A stretch of 64,000 nucleotides of DNA from Aliivibrio sp. S4MY1 (lineage in GTDB: Bacteria > Pseudomonadota > Gammaproteobacteria > Enterobacterales > Vibrionaceae), in the NCBI RefSeq assembly GCF_028765545.1, contig NZ_JARACP010000004.1, positions 1-64,000 of the forward strand, given 5' to 3'. The translations under genes were made by a program, and so were the position numbers. The number at the start of each line of letters is the position of its first letter. Position 1 is the first letter of the stretch. This document shows positions 9,347-19,263 of this stretch, piece after piece. The notes beneath the pieces are model-generated. The model made no database searches. It worked only from the letters and a program-made list of their open reading frames with translations, and was not told the DNA's origin.

Positions 9347-10627
9347 ATGAACGTTCGTGCTGCGGCAGCCAAAGTTATTTATCAAGTTGTCGATCAGGGT
9401 CATTCTCTCTCTTCAGCGCTTCCAAAAGCTCAATCTGAGATCAAACCTCGTGATCAGGCTTTACTGCAAGAGATCTGCTATGGCGTACTGCGCTTTCTTC
9501 CTCGTTTAGAGTCTGTTGCTCAATCATTGATGGATAAACCATTAAAGGGAAAACAACGAGTATTCCATCATCTAATTCTTGTTGGTATCTATCAACTGAG
9601 TTTCATGCGTATTCCTGCACACGCAGCTGTAGCTGAAACGGTTGAAGGCACAAAGAATTTAAAAGGTCCAAAACTGAGTGGATTGATCAACGCTGTGCTA
9701 CGTAACTATCAACGTAGCCAAGAAGAATTGGATGCGAAATCAGTAAGTCATGATTCTGGTAAATACGGTCACCCTGGTTGGTTATTGAAAATGCTACAAC
9801 AAGCCTACCCAGAGCAATGGGAAAATATTGTTGAAGCCAATAACAGTAAAGCACCAATGTGGTTACGTGTTAACAGTCAACACCACACTCGTGATGAGTA
9901 CATAGCTCTACTTGAAAAAGAAGAGATTGAAGTGACTCCACACAGCCAAGCAACAGACGCATTATTATTAGATAAAGCACGCGATGTATATACACTACCA
10001 GGCTTTGAGCAAGGTTGGGTTTCTGTGCAAGATGCTGCAGCGCAATTATCGGCAGAATATCTACAGCCTCAAGATGGCGAGTTAATTTTAGACTGTTGTG
10101 CTGCGCCAGGCGGTAAAACAGCTCACATTTTAGAGCGCACAAAAAATACCAATGTGGTTGCGATTGACTGTGATGAAACACGTTTAAAACGAGTTTATGA
10201 AAACTTAGAGCGCTTAAACCTTAAAGCACAAGTTATTTGTGGCGACGCTCGTCACCCTGAAGAGTGGTGGAAAGGTGAGCAATTTGACCGCATTTTATTA
10301 GATGCGCCTTGTTCTGCAACTGGTGTTATTCGTCGTCACCCAGACATCAAGTGGCTACGCCGTTCTGAAGATATTAAAGCGCTGGCTGAGCTGCAAAGTG
10401 AAATCTTTGATGCGATGTGGCTACAGTTAAAATCTGGCGGCACCATGGTGTATGCGACGTGTTCAATCACTCCGCAAGAAAACTGTGACCAAGTAAAAGC
10501 CTTTTTAGAGCGCACAAAAAATGCCTCTTTAGTAGACAATACCGATCCTGCGAAACCAGGACGTCAAATTCTTCCTGGTGAAGAGAATATGGACGGCTTC
10601 TACTACGCTGTTCTACAAAAAGCATAA
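9347..10627 (+). CDS. rsmB: 16S rRNA (cytosine-967-C5)-methyltransferase RsmB
   Basis: SAM-dependent m5C967 methyltransferase (Fmu/Sun). It has an N-terminal NusB-like RNA-binding domain (about 1-130), then the methyltransferase core with [13 protein letters not shown] (SAM loop), DAPCSATG and [11 protein letters not shown]; the last two carry the two conserved cysteines. 426 aa. The ATG at 9347 follows AGGTGA; the in-frame start at 9272 lies inside the upstream terminator and is rejected. trkA follows 24 bp later. Confidence 0.96.
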   Translation: MNVRAAAAKVIYQVVDQGHSLSSALPKAQSEIKPRDQALLQEICYGVLRFLPRLESVAQSLMDKPLKGKQRVFHHLILVGIYQLSFMRIPAHAAVAETVEGTKNLKGPKLSGLINAVLRNYQRSQEELDAKSVSHDSGKYGHPGWLLKMLQQAYPEQWENIVEANNSKAPMWLRVNSQHHTRDEYIALLEKEEIEVTPHSQATDALLLDKARDVYTLPGFEQGWVSVQDAAAQLSAEYLQPQDGELILDCCAAPGGKTAHILERTKNTNVVAIDCDETRLKRVYENLERLNLKAQVICGDARHPEEWWKGEQFDRILLDAPCSATGVIRRHPDIKWLRRSEDIKALAELQSEIFDAMWLQLKSGGTMVYATCSITPQENCDQVKAFLERTKNASLVDNTDPAKPGRQILPGEENMDGFYYAVLQKA

Positions 10628-10651
10628 CCTATATACGAGCGAGCAAGCGGT

Positions 10652-12028
10652 ATGAAAATCATAATCTTAGGTGCAGGGCAGGTTGGCGGCACACTGGCTG
10701 AAAACTTGGTGGGCGAAAACAATGACATTACCGTTGTTGATAAGAGTTCGGAGCGACTGCGTGAGTTACAAGATAAATATGACCTTCGTGTTGTTCAAGG
10801 ATTTGCCAGTCATCCAGACACCTTGAGAGAGGCTGGGGCACAAGATGCCGATATGCTGGTTGCGGTAACCAATTCTGACGAAACCAATATGATTGCGTGT
10901 CAGATAGCATTTACGCTCTTTAATACCCCAAACCGTATTGCTCGTATTCGGTCACCTGAATACTTAAAAGAAAAAGATCGCCTGTTCCAATCAGACGCGA
11001 TTCCTGTTGATCACTTAATTGCACCTGAAGAATTAGTGACGGGATATATTGAACGTTTAATTGAATACCCAGGTGCGCTTCAAGTGGCTAGTTTTGCAGA
11101 GAAAAAAGTCAGCTTAGTGGCAGTAAAAGCCTACTATGGTGGCCCTCTCGTTGGGAATGCGTTATCTGCACTTCGAGATCATATGCCACATATTGATACT
11201 CGCGTTGCTGCTATTTTCCGACAAGGTCGTCCTATTCGTCCTCAAGGCACCACCGTTATCGAAGCCGATGATGAGGTTTTCTTTGTTGCAGCAAGTAACC
11301 ATATCCGTTCAGTAATGAGTGAGCTGCAACGCTTAGAGCGCCCATACAAACGAATAATGATCGTTGGTGGCGGTAACATCGGTGCAGGCCTTGCGCGACG
11401 TTTAGAGCACAATTACAGCGTGAAATTGATTGAACGTAATATGAAACGCGCTGAAGAATTATCTGAGTTACTTGAAGAAAGTATCGTTTTTTGTGGTGAT
11501 GCCGCCGATCAAGAATTATTGAGTGAAGAACACATCGACCAAGTGGATGTCTTTATTGCTGTAACCAATGAAGATGAAGCCAACATAATGTCAGCCATGC
11601 TTGCAAAACGCATGGGGGCAAAAAAAGTCATGGTCCTGATCCAACGTGGCGCTTATGTCGACTTGGTACAAGGAGGCGTGATTGATGTCGCCATTTCTCC
11701 ACAGCAAGCGACCATTTCAGCGCTATTAACACACGTTCGTCGTGCTGATATCGTAAATGTATCTTCTCTTCGTCGTGGTGCAGCAGAAGCGATTGAAGCC
11801 ATTGCTCATGGTGATGAAACAACATCGAAAGTGGTTGGCAAAGAGATTCAAAACATCAAACTCCCACCAGGCACAACCATTGGCGCAATTGTTCGTGGTG
11901 AAGAAGTGCTCATTGCCCATGATAAAACCGTGATAGAACAGGATGATCACGTTGTTATGTTCCTTGTGGATAAGAAATACGTTCAGGATGTCGAACGCTT
12001 ATTCCAACCGAGTCCGTTCTTCTTATAA
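10652..12028 (+). CDS. trkA: Trk potassium uptake NAD-binding regulatory subunit TrkA
   Basis: Cytoplasmic peripheral subunit that gates TrkH. It carries two tandem RCK units, each an NAD-binding fold plus TrkA_C domain: the first starts [17 protein letters not shown] (about 3-19), the second [18 protein letters not shown] (about 234-251). 458 aa as in E. coli. It starts 24 bp after rsmB, and trkH begins 2 bp after it, so TrkA and TrkH are made from one message. Confidence 0.97.
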   Translation: MKIIILGAGQVGGTLAENLVGENNDITVVDKSSERLRELQDKYDLRVVQGFASHPDTLREAGAQDADMLVAVTNSDETNMIACQIAFTLFNTPNRIARIRSPEYLKEKDRLFQSDAIPVDHLIAPEELVTGYIERLIEYPGALQVASFAEKKVSLVAVKAYYGGPLVGNALSALRDHMPHIDTRVAAIFRQGRPIRPQGTTVIEADDEVFFVAASNHIRSVMSELQRLERPYKRIMIVGGGNIGAGLARRLEHNYSVKLIERNMKRAEELSELLEESIVFCGDAADQELLSEEHIDQVDVFIAVTNEDEANIMSAMLAKRMGAKKVMVLIQRGAYVDLVQGGVIDVAISPQQATISALLTHVRRADIVNVSSLRRGAAEAIEAIAHGDETTSKVVGKEIQNIKLPPGTTIGAIVRGEEVLIAHDKTVIEQDDHVVMFLVDKKYVQDVERLFQPSPFFL

Positions 12029-12030
12029 TT

Positions 12031-13476
12031 ATGGTTAACTACAAACCGATCCTATTCGTAATAGGGCTTGTTTTATCTAAACTTGCCCTATTTATGTATA
12101 TCCCAACACTCGTCGCTCTTTTCACTGGTACCGGCGGTTTCATCGAGTTTGGACAAGCGGTTGCTATTACTCATATAGTGGCATTTGCTTGTTTAACTTT
12201 TGGCCGCAGTAAACAGTTTAAAATGAACGTGCGGGATATGTTCCTTATCACCACATTAGTCTGGACCATTGCCAGTGCCTTTGCTGCATTACCATTTGTC
12301 TTCATCAACCATATCAGCTTTACTGATGCCTACTTTGAAACCATGTCAGGAATAACAACAACAGGCTCTACGGTTCTCAGTGGTTTGGATGATATGGCGC
12401 CCAGCATTTTACTATGGCGATCAACGCTACAATGGCTTGGCGGAGTGGGATTCATTGTAATGGCGGTTGCTATTCTTCCAATGCTAAATGTTGGTGGTAT
12501 GCGACTGTTCCAAACAGAATCGTCCGATTGGTCAGATAAAAGTGCACCAAGAACCAAATACGTCGCTAAATACATCGTCAGTGTGTATTTAAGTTTAACC
12601 CTATTATGTTTCTTAAGTTACTTAGTGACAGGAATGACGCCATTTGAAGCCATAAATCATGCCTTCACAACGCTATCCACTGGGGGCTATTCAACATCAG
12701 ACAGCTCTATGAACCGTTTCTCTAATAGCACACACTGGGTTGCAGCTTTCTTTATGTTTGCAGGCGGATTGCCTTTTTTACTGTTTATTCAAGTATTGAA
12801 GAAACGAGACCCAAAAGTATTATTTAAAGATGCTCAGGTAGTTGGTTTTCTCAAACTTGTTTTAATTACCAGTTTATCTGTTGCGATTTGGCTTGTTCTC
12901 CATAATGACTATGCCGTTATGGATGCGTTACGCGTGTCAGTGTTTAATATCATTTCAGTGATAACCACAACAGGCTTTGGTTTGGATGATTTTACGGCGT
13001 GGGGGGCATTCCCTGCGATTATTTTTGCTTTTGTTATGATGGCAGGCGCTTGCTCAGGCTCGACTGCTGGTGGGATAAAAATCTTCCGTTTTCAAATTGC
13101 AGCGACAATGCTGAATAAGCAGATGATGAAGCTAATTCACCCATCAGGTATTTTTGTTCAGCGCTACAATGGACGCCCTGTTACTGACGATATAGCACGT
13201 TCTGTCGTTGCCTTGGTGTTTACCTTCTTCCTCACCATTATTGTTATTTCTGCATTACTAGGTAGCTTAGGTCTTGATCCTGTTACCAGTATCACAAGTG
13301 CCATTACTGCTGTTGCTAACGTAGGGCCGGGAATGGGGCATATTGTAGGTCCAACAGGAAACTTTGCGACTTTACCAGACAGTGCCAAATGGATACTCAG
13401 CATTGGTATGTTAATGGGACGACTGGAAATCCTAACAGTGCTTGTACTGTTCTTTCCGGCGTTTTGGAAGGGTTAA
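12031..13476 (+). CDS. trkH: Trk potassium uptake transmembrane subunit TrkH
   Basis: Inner-membrane K+ translocating subunit with four M1-P-M2 repeats. The four selectivity-filter loops can be read: ITTTGSTV, TLSTGGYS, ITTTGFGL and ANVGPGMG, each with the central Gly. About ten hydrophobic segments, 481 aa. The ATG follows the trkA stop by 2 bp, so translation is likely coupled. A strong bidirectional terminator follows at 13517-13550. Confidence 0.97.
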   Translation: MVNYKPILFVIGLVLSKLALFMYIPTLVALFTGTGGFIEFGQAVAITHIVAFACLTFGRSKQFKMNVRDMFLITTLVWTIASAFAALPFVFINHISFTDAYFETMSGITTTGSTVLSGLDDMAPSILLWRSTLQWLGGVGFIVMAVAILPMLNVGGMRLFQTESSDWSDKSAPRTKYVAKYIVSVYLSLTLLCFLSYLVTGMTPFEAINHAFTTLSTGGYSTSDSSMNRFSNSTHWVAAFFMFAGGLPFLLFIQVLKKRDPKVLFKDAQVVGFLKLVLITSLSVAIWLVLHNDYAVMDALRVSVFNIISVITTTGFGLDDFTAWGAFPAIIFAFVMMAGACSGSTAGGIKIFRFQIAATMLNKQMMKLIHPSGIFVQRYNGRPVTDDIARSVVALVFTFFLTIIVISALLGSLGLDPVTSITSAITAVANVGPGMGHIVGPTGNFATLPDSAKWILSIGMLMGRLEILTVLVLFFPAFWKG

Positions 13477-13516
13477 TACTAAATTTAACTCACTAACGAA
13501 TAACGCAGTAACAATG

Positions 13517-13550
13517 AAAAATGGCCTAGTATTTCTACTAGGCCATTTTT
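13517..13550. terminator. bidirectional terminator between trkH and trhA
   Basis: A perfect 15-bp stem with flanking A and T runs (core AATGGCCTAGTA / TACTAGGCCATT, TTTC loop). It lies between convergent trkH and trhA and works as an intrinsic terminator read from either strand. Confidence 0.9.
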
Positions 13551-13554
13551 ATTT

Positions 13555-14202
13555 CTAAACAGGCTTTACATAATAATAAATCGATAAAAATTGAGTAATA
13601 CAGCCACCTAACACAAACAAATGCCAAATAGCGTGGTTATATGGGATCTTCTTCGCGACATAAAAAATAACCCCTAAAGAGTAAATTACCCCACCAAGCC
13701 CTAACAAAATAACGCCATTAATATCGATATGAATAACCAATTGATACACAGCAATCACTGATAACCACCCCATGATGAGATAGGTAATTAACGACAATTT
13801 TTTAAATCGATATACAAATACAATTTTTCCAATAATGCCGATAAGCGCAATAGCCCAAATAACACCCATTAACCAGTACGCCAATGGTGTTCTCAAACTC
13901 ACTAATAAATAAGGTGTATAACTACCGGCAATCAAAAGAAAGATAGCGCAATGATCTAAGGTTTTTAATAACCTTTTCGCTTTTGGTGCAGCAATAGAAT
14001 GGTAAAGCGTCGACGCTAGAAAAAGTAAAATAATACTGGCGCCATAAACAGACATACTTGCTATGGTTAACCAATCAGCATCCGCAGCATTTGCTTTTAC
14101 TAATAGTAATATTAAAGCAACAACACCAAACACCATCCCTAATGCATGACTTAAACTGTTGGCTAATTCTTCTTTTTTTGAATAAGTGGCAGAAGTGGAC
14201 AT
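13555..14202 (-). CDS. trhA: hemolysin III / PAQR family membrane protein TrhA
   Basis: Seven-TM protein of the TrhA (YqfA, hemolysin III) family, reported in E. coli to affect membrane energetics and lipid homeostasis. Family motifs are present: SLSHALG (TM1), STLYHS, DHCAIFLLIAGSYTP and YNHAIWHLFVLGG, with the Ser/Asp/His cluster expected for the PAQR metal site. 215 aa. ATG at 14200-14202 after a GAGATAA. The name hemolysin is historical and does not show toxicity. Monocistronic, bounded by the shared terminator. Confidence 0.9.
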   Translation of the reverse strand: MSTSATYSKKEELANSLSHALGMVFGVVALILLLVKANAADADWLTIASMSVYGASIILLFLASTLYHSIAAPKAKRLLKTLDHCAIFLLIAGSYTPYLLVSLRTPLAYWLMGVIWAIALIGIIGKIVFVYRFKKLSLITYLIMGWLSVIAVYQLVIHIDINGVILLGLGGVIYSLGVIFYVAKKIPYNHAIWHLFVLGGCITQFLSIYYYVKPV

Positions 14203-14323
14203 AATTTATCTCATAGAGTGATTGCTCGATGAAATAAGTATGACACATTTAAGCGTACAACTGTAAGCTTAAATGTATCATTTTTTATTTGAATAACAAG
14301 TGACACTGATAGCGCATAAACTA

Positions 14324-15112
14324 TTAGGTCGTTTGATTTAAGAAATCAATAACTTGCTTTCCCGCCTCTTCCGGAGTTAAGCACGTAGATAAGCTTAATT
14401 GTCTTTTTAACTCACCACGTCCAAGCATTGATGATAGTAGTCCCAAAGCCCCACCTTGATGTCTTCTGTCTATCTCAAACCATAATTGCAGCTCATCCTT
14501 GGCTCTGTGAGCTATCATTTCAAGCTCTCGCCAGCGACCGTGATAAGGCCCATCGAACGGGACGAACTCAAATTCTTGAACAAAAGGCAACTCAAACCCT
14601 TTAACATATTCACATTCAACCTGGCGAATTCGTAATCCTTCTGTTTCTAATGCCGTTAGAACACCATCAAATAAATCATCGGGCCGAACGGTAATAGGAT
14701 CTTTATCTTTTGGGTCTAAACCAAGAGATATATCTAACCCTGTTTGAACCCACACGTGGGCATCACCAATAGTGACAGGTGTATTTAACGGAAGATCCAA
14801 CTCAAGCTCAAACTTTCGTTCTTGCTTAGGCTCTATAGTAAACGCATAAGGTAAGCTCCAATCAGCTAACACATGAGCTTGTTTTATCACTTCAGTTCGA
14901 GAGCCGTTATCACGGTTGCGCTTCACTTCTTTTTTATATTGGCAGCATAATTTCAAATCAATATTATCAATATGCTGCTCTGTTGCTCCACCTGTTACTT
15001 CAATAGTAACTTGAACCTTTTGGCCTGGAATTAACACTTCTTGATGAATAATTGTATCGACATTGGCAGAACCAATACCTAACGATGCTAATGTTTTCTT
15101 AAAAAAGGACAT
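14324..15112 (-). CDS. Spo0M (SpoOM) family arrestin-like protein
   Basis: 262 aa starting MSFFKKTLASLGIGSANVDT, typical of the Spo0M family, whose Bacillus member affects sporulation control. Vibrios do not sporulate, so the role is unknown; the fold is arrestin-like (two beta sandwiches), compatible with the beta-rich sequence here. No signal peptide; cytosolic. A good GGAGAG site precedes the ATG at 15110-15112. Its end is 122 bp from trhA; no clear terminator was seen after it. Confidence 0.85.
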   Translation of the reverse strand: MSFFKKTLASLGIGSANVDTIIHQEVLIPGQKVQVTIEVTGGATEQHIDNIDLKLCCQYKKEVKRNRDNGSRTEVIKQAHVLADWSLPYAFTIEPKQERKFELELDLPLNTPVTIGDAHVWVQTGLDISLGLDPKDKDPITVRPDDLFDGVLTALETEGLRIRQVECEYVKGFELPFVQEFEFVPFDGPYHGRWRELEMIAHRAKDELQLWFEIDRRHQGGALGLLSSMLGRGELKRQLSLSTCLTPEEAGKQVIDFLNQTT

Positions 15113-15353
15113 GGTTACTCTCCTCTGCCACGCATATATCTATCAACATAGTATTACGTAATATTCATAATTACGTTGAGATGTACCTCGACTAATTGAC
15201 AGTTTATGATACTCTTACTGTGTGTTTTATGAACACATATCCCTGATGACTTATTTGGATTGGCGAAAGCTAAATAGAGTTCACCTTGATGTAACTCATA
15301 AGTTGTTAGGTCATTAATTTGGCCATGGAAGTGCCTGACTATAGAGATAACCA

Positions 15354-15521
15354 ATGCGTCCTATGACTGTCAGGTTCTCACGCTCTGCTTCAACGCACAG
15401 TGTGGATCGTCGTCGCAGCCACTTTGTAAAAGTAGTTGCAACGAAAAAGAACGTACCAGAAATGACTCTTGTAATTTCCGAGAAAAAAGAAACTCAAGCT
15501 GATGTTTCATGTGCGGCTTAA
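15354..15521 (+). CDS. candidate small basic protein, 55 aa, unknown
   Basis: An ATG at 15354 opens a 55-codon frame (MRPMTVRFSRSAS ... ADVSCAA) ending TAA at 15519-15521. The first half is rich in Arg/Ser (THSVDRRRSHF), the second in Lys/Glu. GAGAT lies 6 bases before the ATG. A strong terminator starts 3 bases after the stop, which is the main support that this is a transcribed gene. I do not recognise the protein. The same stretch could instead be a small RNA with the frame by chance. No convincing -35/-10 pair was found upstream (15113-15353 holds nothing else I can call). Confidence 0.45.
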   Translation: MRPMTVRFSRSASTHSVDRRRSHFVKVVATKKNVPEMTLVISEKKETQADVSCAA

Positions 15522-15524
15522 TTT

Positions 15525-15560
15525 AAAAGCGTAGCCTATGGGTTGCGCTTTTTCTTTTTG
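15525..15560 (+). terminator. intrinsic terminator after the 55-aa frame
   Basis: A 12-bp stem with two G-U pairs (AAAAGCGTAGCC / GGTTGCGCTTTT), TATG loop, then TCTTTTTG. It is directly downstream of the candidate small gene and 90 bp before yihD. Confidence 0.75.
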
Positions 15561-15648
15561 CATCATGATGTACTCTTCGACATATCACTTTCATTCCCCA
15601 CCCTAACTTAGCTATACTTCTCCTTAATAAAAATAAGGAGAATGCTCA

Positions 15649-15912
15649 ATGAAATGTCACCGCGTTAATGAACTTATCGAATTAATTCACCCAGAATGGC
15701 AAAAAGAACCAGAATTGAACTTAATGCAGTTCATTACGAAACTGGCTGAAGAAACAAAATACGAAGGTAAACTAGAAGATCTGACTGATGATGTTCTTAT
15801 CTATCACCTAAAAATGCGCAATAGTGAAAAAGATGAAATGATCCCAGGTCTTGCAAAAGACCAAGAAGACGACTTTAAAACAGCAATATTAAGAGCGCGT
15901 GGCCTGCTATAA
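15649..15912 (+). CDS. yihD: YihD family protein (DUF1040)
   Basis: 87 aa, a clear YihD homologue ([43 protein letters not shown]). Function unknown. A strong AAGGAGA precedes the ATG. In E. coli yihD is followed directly by srkA and dsbA; here a terminator and ccoG separate them, so ccoG looks inserted into that neighbourhood or the order is lineage-specific. Confidence 0.93.
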   Translation: MKCHRVNELIELIHPEWQKEPELNLMQFITKLAEETKYEGKLEDLTDDVLIYHLKMRNSEKDEMIPGLAKDQEDDFKTAILRARGLL

Positions 15913-15923
15913 CCTCATTATCT

Positions 15924-15950
15924 CGATCTGGTTTGCAATAAACCAGATCG
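15924..15950 (+). terminator. stem-loop after yihD
   Basis: A perfect 11-bp stem (CGATCTGGTTT / AAACCAGATCG) with a 5-base loop and only a short T-rich tail (ATTTCC). Likely the end of the yihD transcript. Confidence 0.6.
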
Positions 15951-16122
15951 ATTTCCTATCAAATAAAACACACTTTTTTAACTAACTTTGAACCTTCCAA
16001 CGTATTCATAACTCACATCAAGCTATAATTCAGTCGCAATGTCTTAATATCACCAACCTTGAAATGGTTCCGCTCAATAAAACCATTGTTGGGATACCTC
16101 ATAAAAATAACTAGGAAGAATC

Positions 16123-17541
16123 ATGAGTCAGGATAAAATCGACATCAAAGATGTGACTCCAAAACAGTTCAATCCCAAAACACATAAATCCAGTAGTGAT
16201 CGTTTCAATCCCAATTCAGGTATTTACGTTCGTCAGAGTAAAGGGACATTTCAAAAATTACGCCGCTATGGCGCTTGGTTTTTATTAGCACTCTTTGTTC
16301 TTACTCCGTGGATTTCTTTTGGAGATCGTCAAGCGATTTTACTGGATATTGGTAGCCAACAATTTAACTTTTTTGGTACGACTTTATTCCCTCAAGATCT
16401 GACATTATTAGCGCTTCTCTTTGTTATCGCCGCCTTTAGTCTCTTTTTTATTACCACCTTTTTAGGCCGAGTTTGGTGCGGATACCTCTGCCCACAAACC
16501 GTTTGGACATTCATGTATATCTGGTTTGAAGAAAAACTAGAGGGCCCCGCCAATAAACGTCGCAAACAAGACCAAATGAAAATGACATCAAACTTGTTTC
16601 TTCGAAAAGCACTTAAACACTTTGCATGGGTAGCCATTGCGATAGCAACAGGCATCACTTTTGTTGGTTATTTTGTACCGGTAAAAGAACTTATTGTTGA
16701 TTTCTTTACCTTCAATAGTGATTTTCTACCTGCATTTTGGGTTATTTTCTTTGCTGGTTGTACTTATGGAAATGCAGGATGGATGCGCTCAATCGTTTGT
16801 TTGCATATGTGTCCTTACGCACGATTCCAATCAGCCATGTTTGATAAAGACACTTATATTGTCGGTTATGACCCTAAACGCGGTGAAACCAGAGGCCCAC
16901 GATCTCGTAAAAAAGATCCGAAAAACCTTGGGCTAGGTGATTGCATAGACTGTAATTTATGCGTTCAAGTTTGTCCTACCGGCATAGATATTCGTGACGG
17001 CTTACAATATGAATGTATTAACTGTGGTGCTTGTATTGATGCGTGTAATGAGACCATGAATAAAATGGGCTATGAAAAAGATCTTATTAGCTATACCACT
17101 GAGCATAAATTAGCAGGTCATAAGACTCATATCATGCGTCCAAAATTGATCGGTTATGGCCTTGTCATGCTATTGATGATGGGTCTTTTCTTTACTCAAA
17201 TAACCTCTGTAGAACCAATGGGACTTGATGTATTAAGAGATAGAAACCAACTTTCTCGCATTAATAGCACCGGTTTAATTGAAAATACTTACACGTTGAA
17301 AATTATAAATAAGACTCAACAGAGCCAAGAATATCAACTATCAGTTACCGGTATTAACAACCTGACTTGGTACGGAGAACAAAGCGTTAACGTCAATGCT
17401 GGTGAAGTATTAAGTTTACCAATGAGTTTGGGTGCACAAGACACTGAGTTAAGCAAAACCATTACCACCATTGAATTTAAAATTACCAATTCTGATGGCC
17501 AAGCGATAAAAGCTGAAAGTCGATTCTTTAAAAAGCTATAA
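16123..17541 (+). CDS. ccoG: cbb3 oxidase accessory protein CcoG (RdxA/FixG)
   Basis: Membrane-bound iron-sulfur protein required to mature cbb3-type cytochrome c oxidase, probably by reducing copper for CcoN. Hydrophobic segments lie near 45-65, 90-110, 165-185, 195-215 and 345-365. After the first pair comes CGYLCPQTVW. Two 4Fe-4S clusters are shown by CIDCNLCVQVCP and CINCGACIDAC (about 275-310). The C-terminal periplasmic part is an Ig-like beta domain. 472 aa; RBS AGGAAG. It stands alone here, away from any ccoNOQP genes. A TATAAT at 16024-16029 could be its -10, but no -35 is clear. Confidence 0.93.
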   Translation: MSQDKIDIKDVTPKQFNPKTHKSSSDRFNPNSGIYVRQSKGTFQKLRRYGAWFLLALFVLTPWISFGDRQAILLDIGSQQFNFFGTTLFPQDLTLLALLFVIAAFSLFFITTFLGRVWCGYLCPQTVWTFMYIWFEEKLEGPANKRRKQDQMKMTSNLFLRKALKHFAWVAIAIATGITFVGYFVPVKELIVDFFTFNSDFLPAFWVIFFAGCTYGNAGWMRSIVCLHMCPYARFQSAMFDKDTYIVGYDPKRGETRGPRSRKKDPKNLGLGDCIDCNLCVQVCPTGIDIRDGLQYECINCGACIDACNETMNKMGYEKDLISYTTEHKLAGHKTHIMRPKLIGYGLVMLLMMGLFFTQITSVEPMGLDVLRDRNQLSRINSTGLIENTYTLKIINKTQQSQEYQLSVTGINNLTWYGEQSVNVNAGEVLSLPMSLGAQDTELSKTITTIEFKITNSDGQAIKAESRFFKKL

Positions 17542-17559
17542 TCGTTCTATTACTGGATC

Positions 17560-17588
17560 AAAGGGCTCGCCATGAGCCCTTTTTATTT
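17560..17588 (+). terminator. intrinsic terminator after ccoG
   Basis: 9-bp stem (AAAGGGCTC / GAGCCCTTT), loop GCCAT, then TTTATTT. It ends only about 11 bases before the srkA start codon, so srkA must either use read-through from ccoG or a promoter that overlaps this element. Confidence 0.8.
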
Positions 17589-17598
17589 GAGAATAACT

Positions 17599-18582
17599 AT
17601 GACTGAACATGCCTTTAATTTCAGCACGCTTACCCCTGATTTATTATGGAATGCGTTAGCTGATATTGGTATTCGCGCTGAATCAGGGTTTCTTGCTTTA
17701 AACAGCTACGAAAACCGGGTGTATCAATTTACTGATGAAGAAAGACGCCGTTATGTCGTGAAGTTTTATCGTCCTCAGCGTTGGTCTGAAGCCCAAATAT
17801 TAGAAGAGCACCTCTTTGCTAGACAATTAGTTCAGCAAGATATCCCTATCGCAGCCCCGCTTGAGATTAATGGTAAAACACTTCACTTTGCCAATGGTTA
17901 CTGGTTTGCTTTGTTTGATAGCTTGGGTGGTCGTACATTTGAAGTGGATAATTTTGACCAACTTGAATGGGTTGGGCGCTTTTTAGGCCGTATTCATAAA
18001 GTTGGTGAATCTGAACTGTTTCAACACCGCCCAACAATTGGTTTGGATGAGTATTTATACCAACCAAGAAAACTATTAGAAAACAGCTCGTTCATACCCT
18101 CTCATTTAGAAAACAGCTTTTTTTCTGATATGGATATGTTGATCAAGCAAATCGAACAACATTGGCAACCAAGCAAGGCGATTCGTCTGCATGGCGATTG
18201 TCACCCAAGTAATATTTTATGGAGCGATGGTCCATTATTTGTTGATTTAGATGACGCGAGAAATGGGCCAGCAGCACAAGATTTATGGATGTTATTGAAT
18301 GGCGAACGACAAGATAAGCTTATTCAGTTAGATATTTTATTAGAGTCTTATTCCGAATTTTGTGACTTTGATTCTAACCAATTGAAACTAATTGAACCTT
18401 TACGCGGTCTACGAATGGTGCACTACATGGCATGGCTTGCAAAACGTTGGAAAGATCCGGCTTTTCCTATTGCATTTCCATGGTTTGCCGACGCAAAATA
18501 CTGGGAAAGCCAAGTACTCGGATTTAAAGAGCAAATTGCAGCATTAAATGATGCACCTTTAGAACTGATGCCTCAATGGTAA
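17599..18582 (+). CDS. srkA: stress response kinase SrkA (YihE)
   Basis: Cytosolic Ser/Thr protein kinase of the aminoglycoside phosphotransferase-like fold that protects E. coli from stress-linked cell death. The catalytic loop is HGDCHPSNILW (about 199-209) and the metal-binding FVDLDDARNGPAAQDLW follows. 327 aa, as the E. coli protein. The start at 17599 (MTEHAFNFSTLTPDLLW) is chosen over 17572, which lies in the terminator. dsbA follows 41 bp later; in E. coli this pair is Cpx-regulated, which cannot be judged here. Confidence 0.94.
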   Translation: MTEHAFNFSTLTPDLLWNALADIGIRAESGFLALNSYENRVYQFTDEERRRYVVKFYRPQRWSEAQILEEHLFARQLVQQDIPIAAPLEINGKTLHFANGYWFALFDSLGGRTFEVDNFDQLEWVGRFLGRIHKVGESELFQHRPTIGLDEYLYQPRKLLENSSFIPSHLENSFFSDMDMLIKQIEQHWQPSKAIRLHGDCHPSNILWSDGPLFVDLDDARNGPAAQDLWMLLNGERQDKLIQLDILLESYSEFCDFDSNQLKLIEPLRGLRMVHYMAWLAKRWKDPAFPIAFPWFADAKYWESQVLGFKEQIAALNDAPLELMPQW

Positions 18583-18623
18583 AATTATAATACTAACCAC
18601 AAATGGATTGGAGAGAGTTACAC

Positions 18624-19226
18624 ATGATGAAGAAAATGATGGCACTGTTTGGTGCTTTGGTACTGAGTTTTTCAGTAAACGCAGCAAACTTTACAGAAGG
18701 TGATTACTATAGAGTTCTTGACCTACCTGAGTCAAAAACACCAACAGTAAATGAATTTTTCTCTTTCTACTGCCCACACTGCAGTAGCTTCGAACCTCTT
18801 ATTCAGGGTTTAAAGAAAACACTGCCTGACAATGCGACATTTAAGAAAACTCACGTTTCATTTATGGGTGGACCAATGGGTTTATCAATGAGTAAAGCCT
18901 ATGCAACCATGGTATCTCTGGGTGTAGAAGATAAAATGGTTCCTGTTTTCTTCAACCGTATTCATACTATGAATAAGCCACCACGTAACGAAAAAGAAAT
19001 TCGCCAGATCTTCTTAGATGAAGGTGTAAATGCAAATGACTTCGATGGTACTTACAATAGTTTTGCAATTAACTCTATGGTTAACCGTTTTGATAAAGCA
19101 TTTCAAGACAGCGGATTAACAGGCGTTCCAGCGGTTATTGTTAACAACAAATACCTTGTTGAAACAGGTAAAGTTCAAAGTGCTGAAGAATACTACGAGT
19201 TAGTAAACTGGCTACTAAAGAAATAA
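18624..19226 (+). CDS. dsbA: periplasmic thiol:disulfide oxidoreductase DsbA
   Basis: Introduces disulfide bonds into secreted proteins. Signal peptide: KK, hydrophobic core, cleavage likely after SVNA. The thioredoxin fold has active site [10 protein letters not shown] and the cis-proline loop TGVPAVIVN near residue 170. 200 aa precursor. GGAGAG precedes ATG 18624; the next ATG at 18627 is equally possible. The reading from 18603 is rejected. A strong terminator follows. Confidence 0.97.
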   Translation: MMKKMMALFGALVLSFSVNAANFTEGDYYRVLDLPESKTPTVNEFFSFYCPHCSSFEPLIQGLKKTLPDNATFKKTHVSFMGGPMGLSMSKAYATMVSLGVEDKMVPVFFNRIHTMNKPPRNEKEIRQIFLDEGVNANDFDGTYNSFAINSMVNRFDKAFQDSGLTGVPAVIVNNKYLVETGKVQSAEEYYELVNWLLKK

Positions 19227-19231
19227 GACAC

Positions 19232-19263
19232 AAAAAAGGGAGCGATAATTCGCTCCCTTTTTT
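19232..19263. terminator. bidirectional terminator between dsbA and yihG
   Basis: A 14-bp stem (GGGAGCGA / TCGCTCCC flanked by A6 and T6), TAAT loop, then more T. It separates convergent dsbA and yihG and its right arm reaches the yihG stop codon. Confidence 0.92.

Noticed and set aside
14324-15112. Spo0M-like gene as evidence of sporulation
   Set aside because: The family is widespread in non-sporulating bacteria; no other sporulation gene is present.
15154-15354. Minus-strand 66-codon frame in the gap after the Spo0M-like gene
   Set aside because: It starts with TTG, has no ribosome site or family resemblance, and runs antisense to the leader of the better supported plus-strand candidate.
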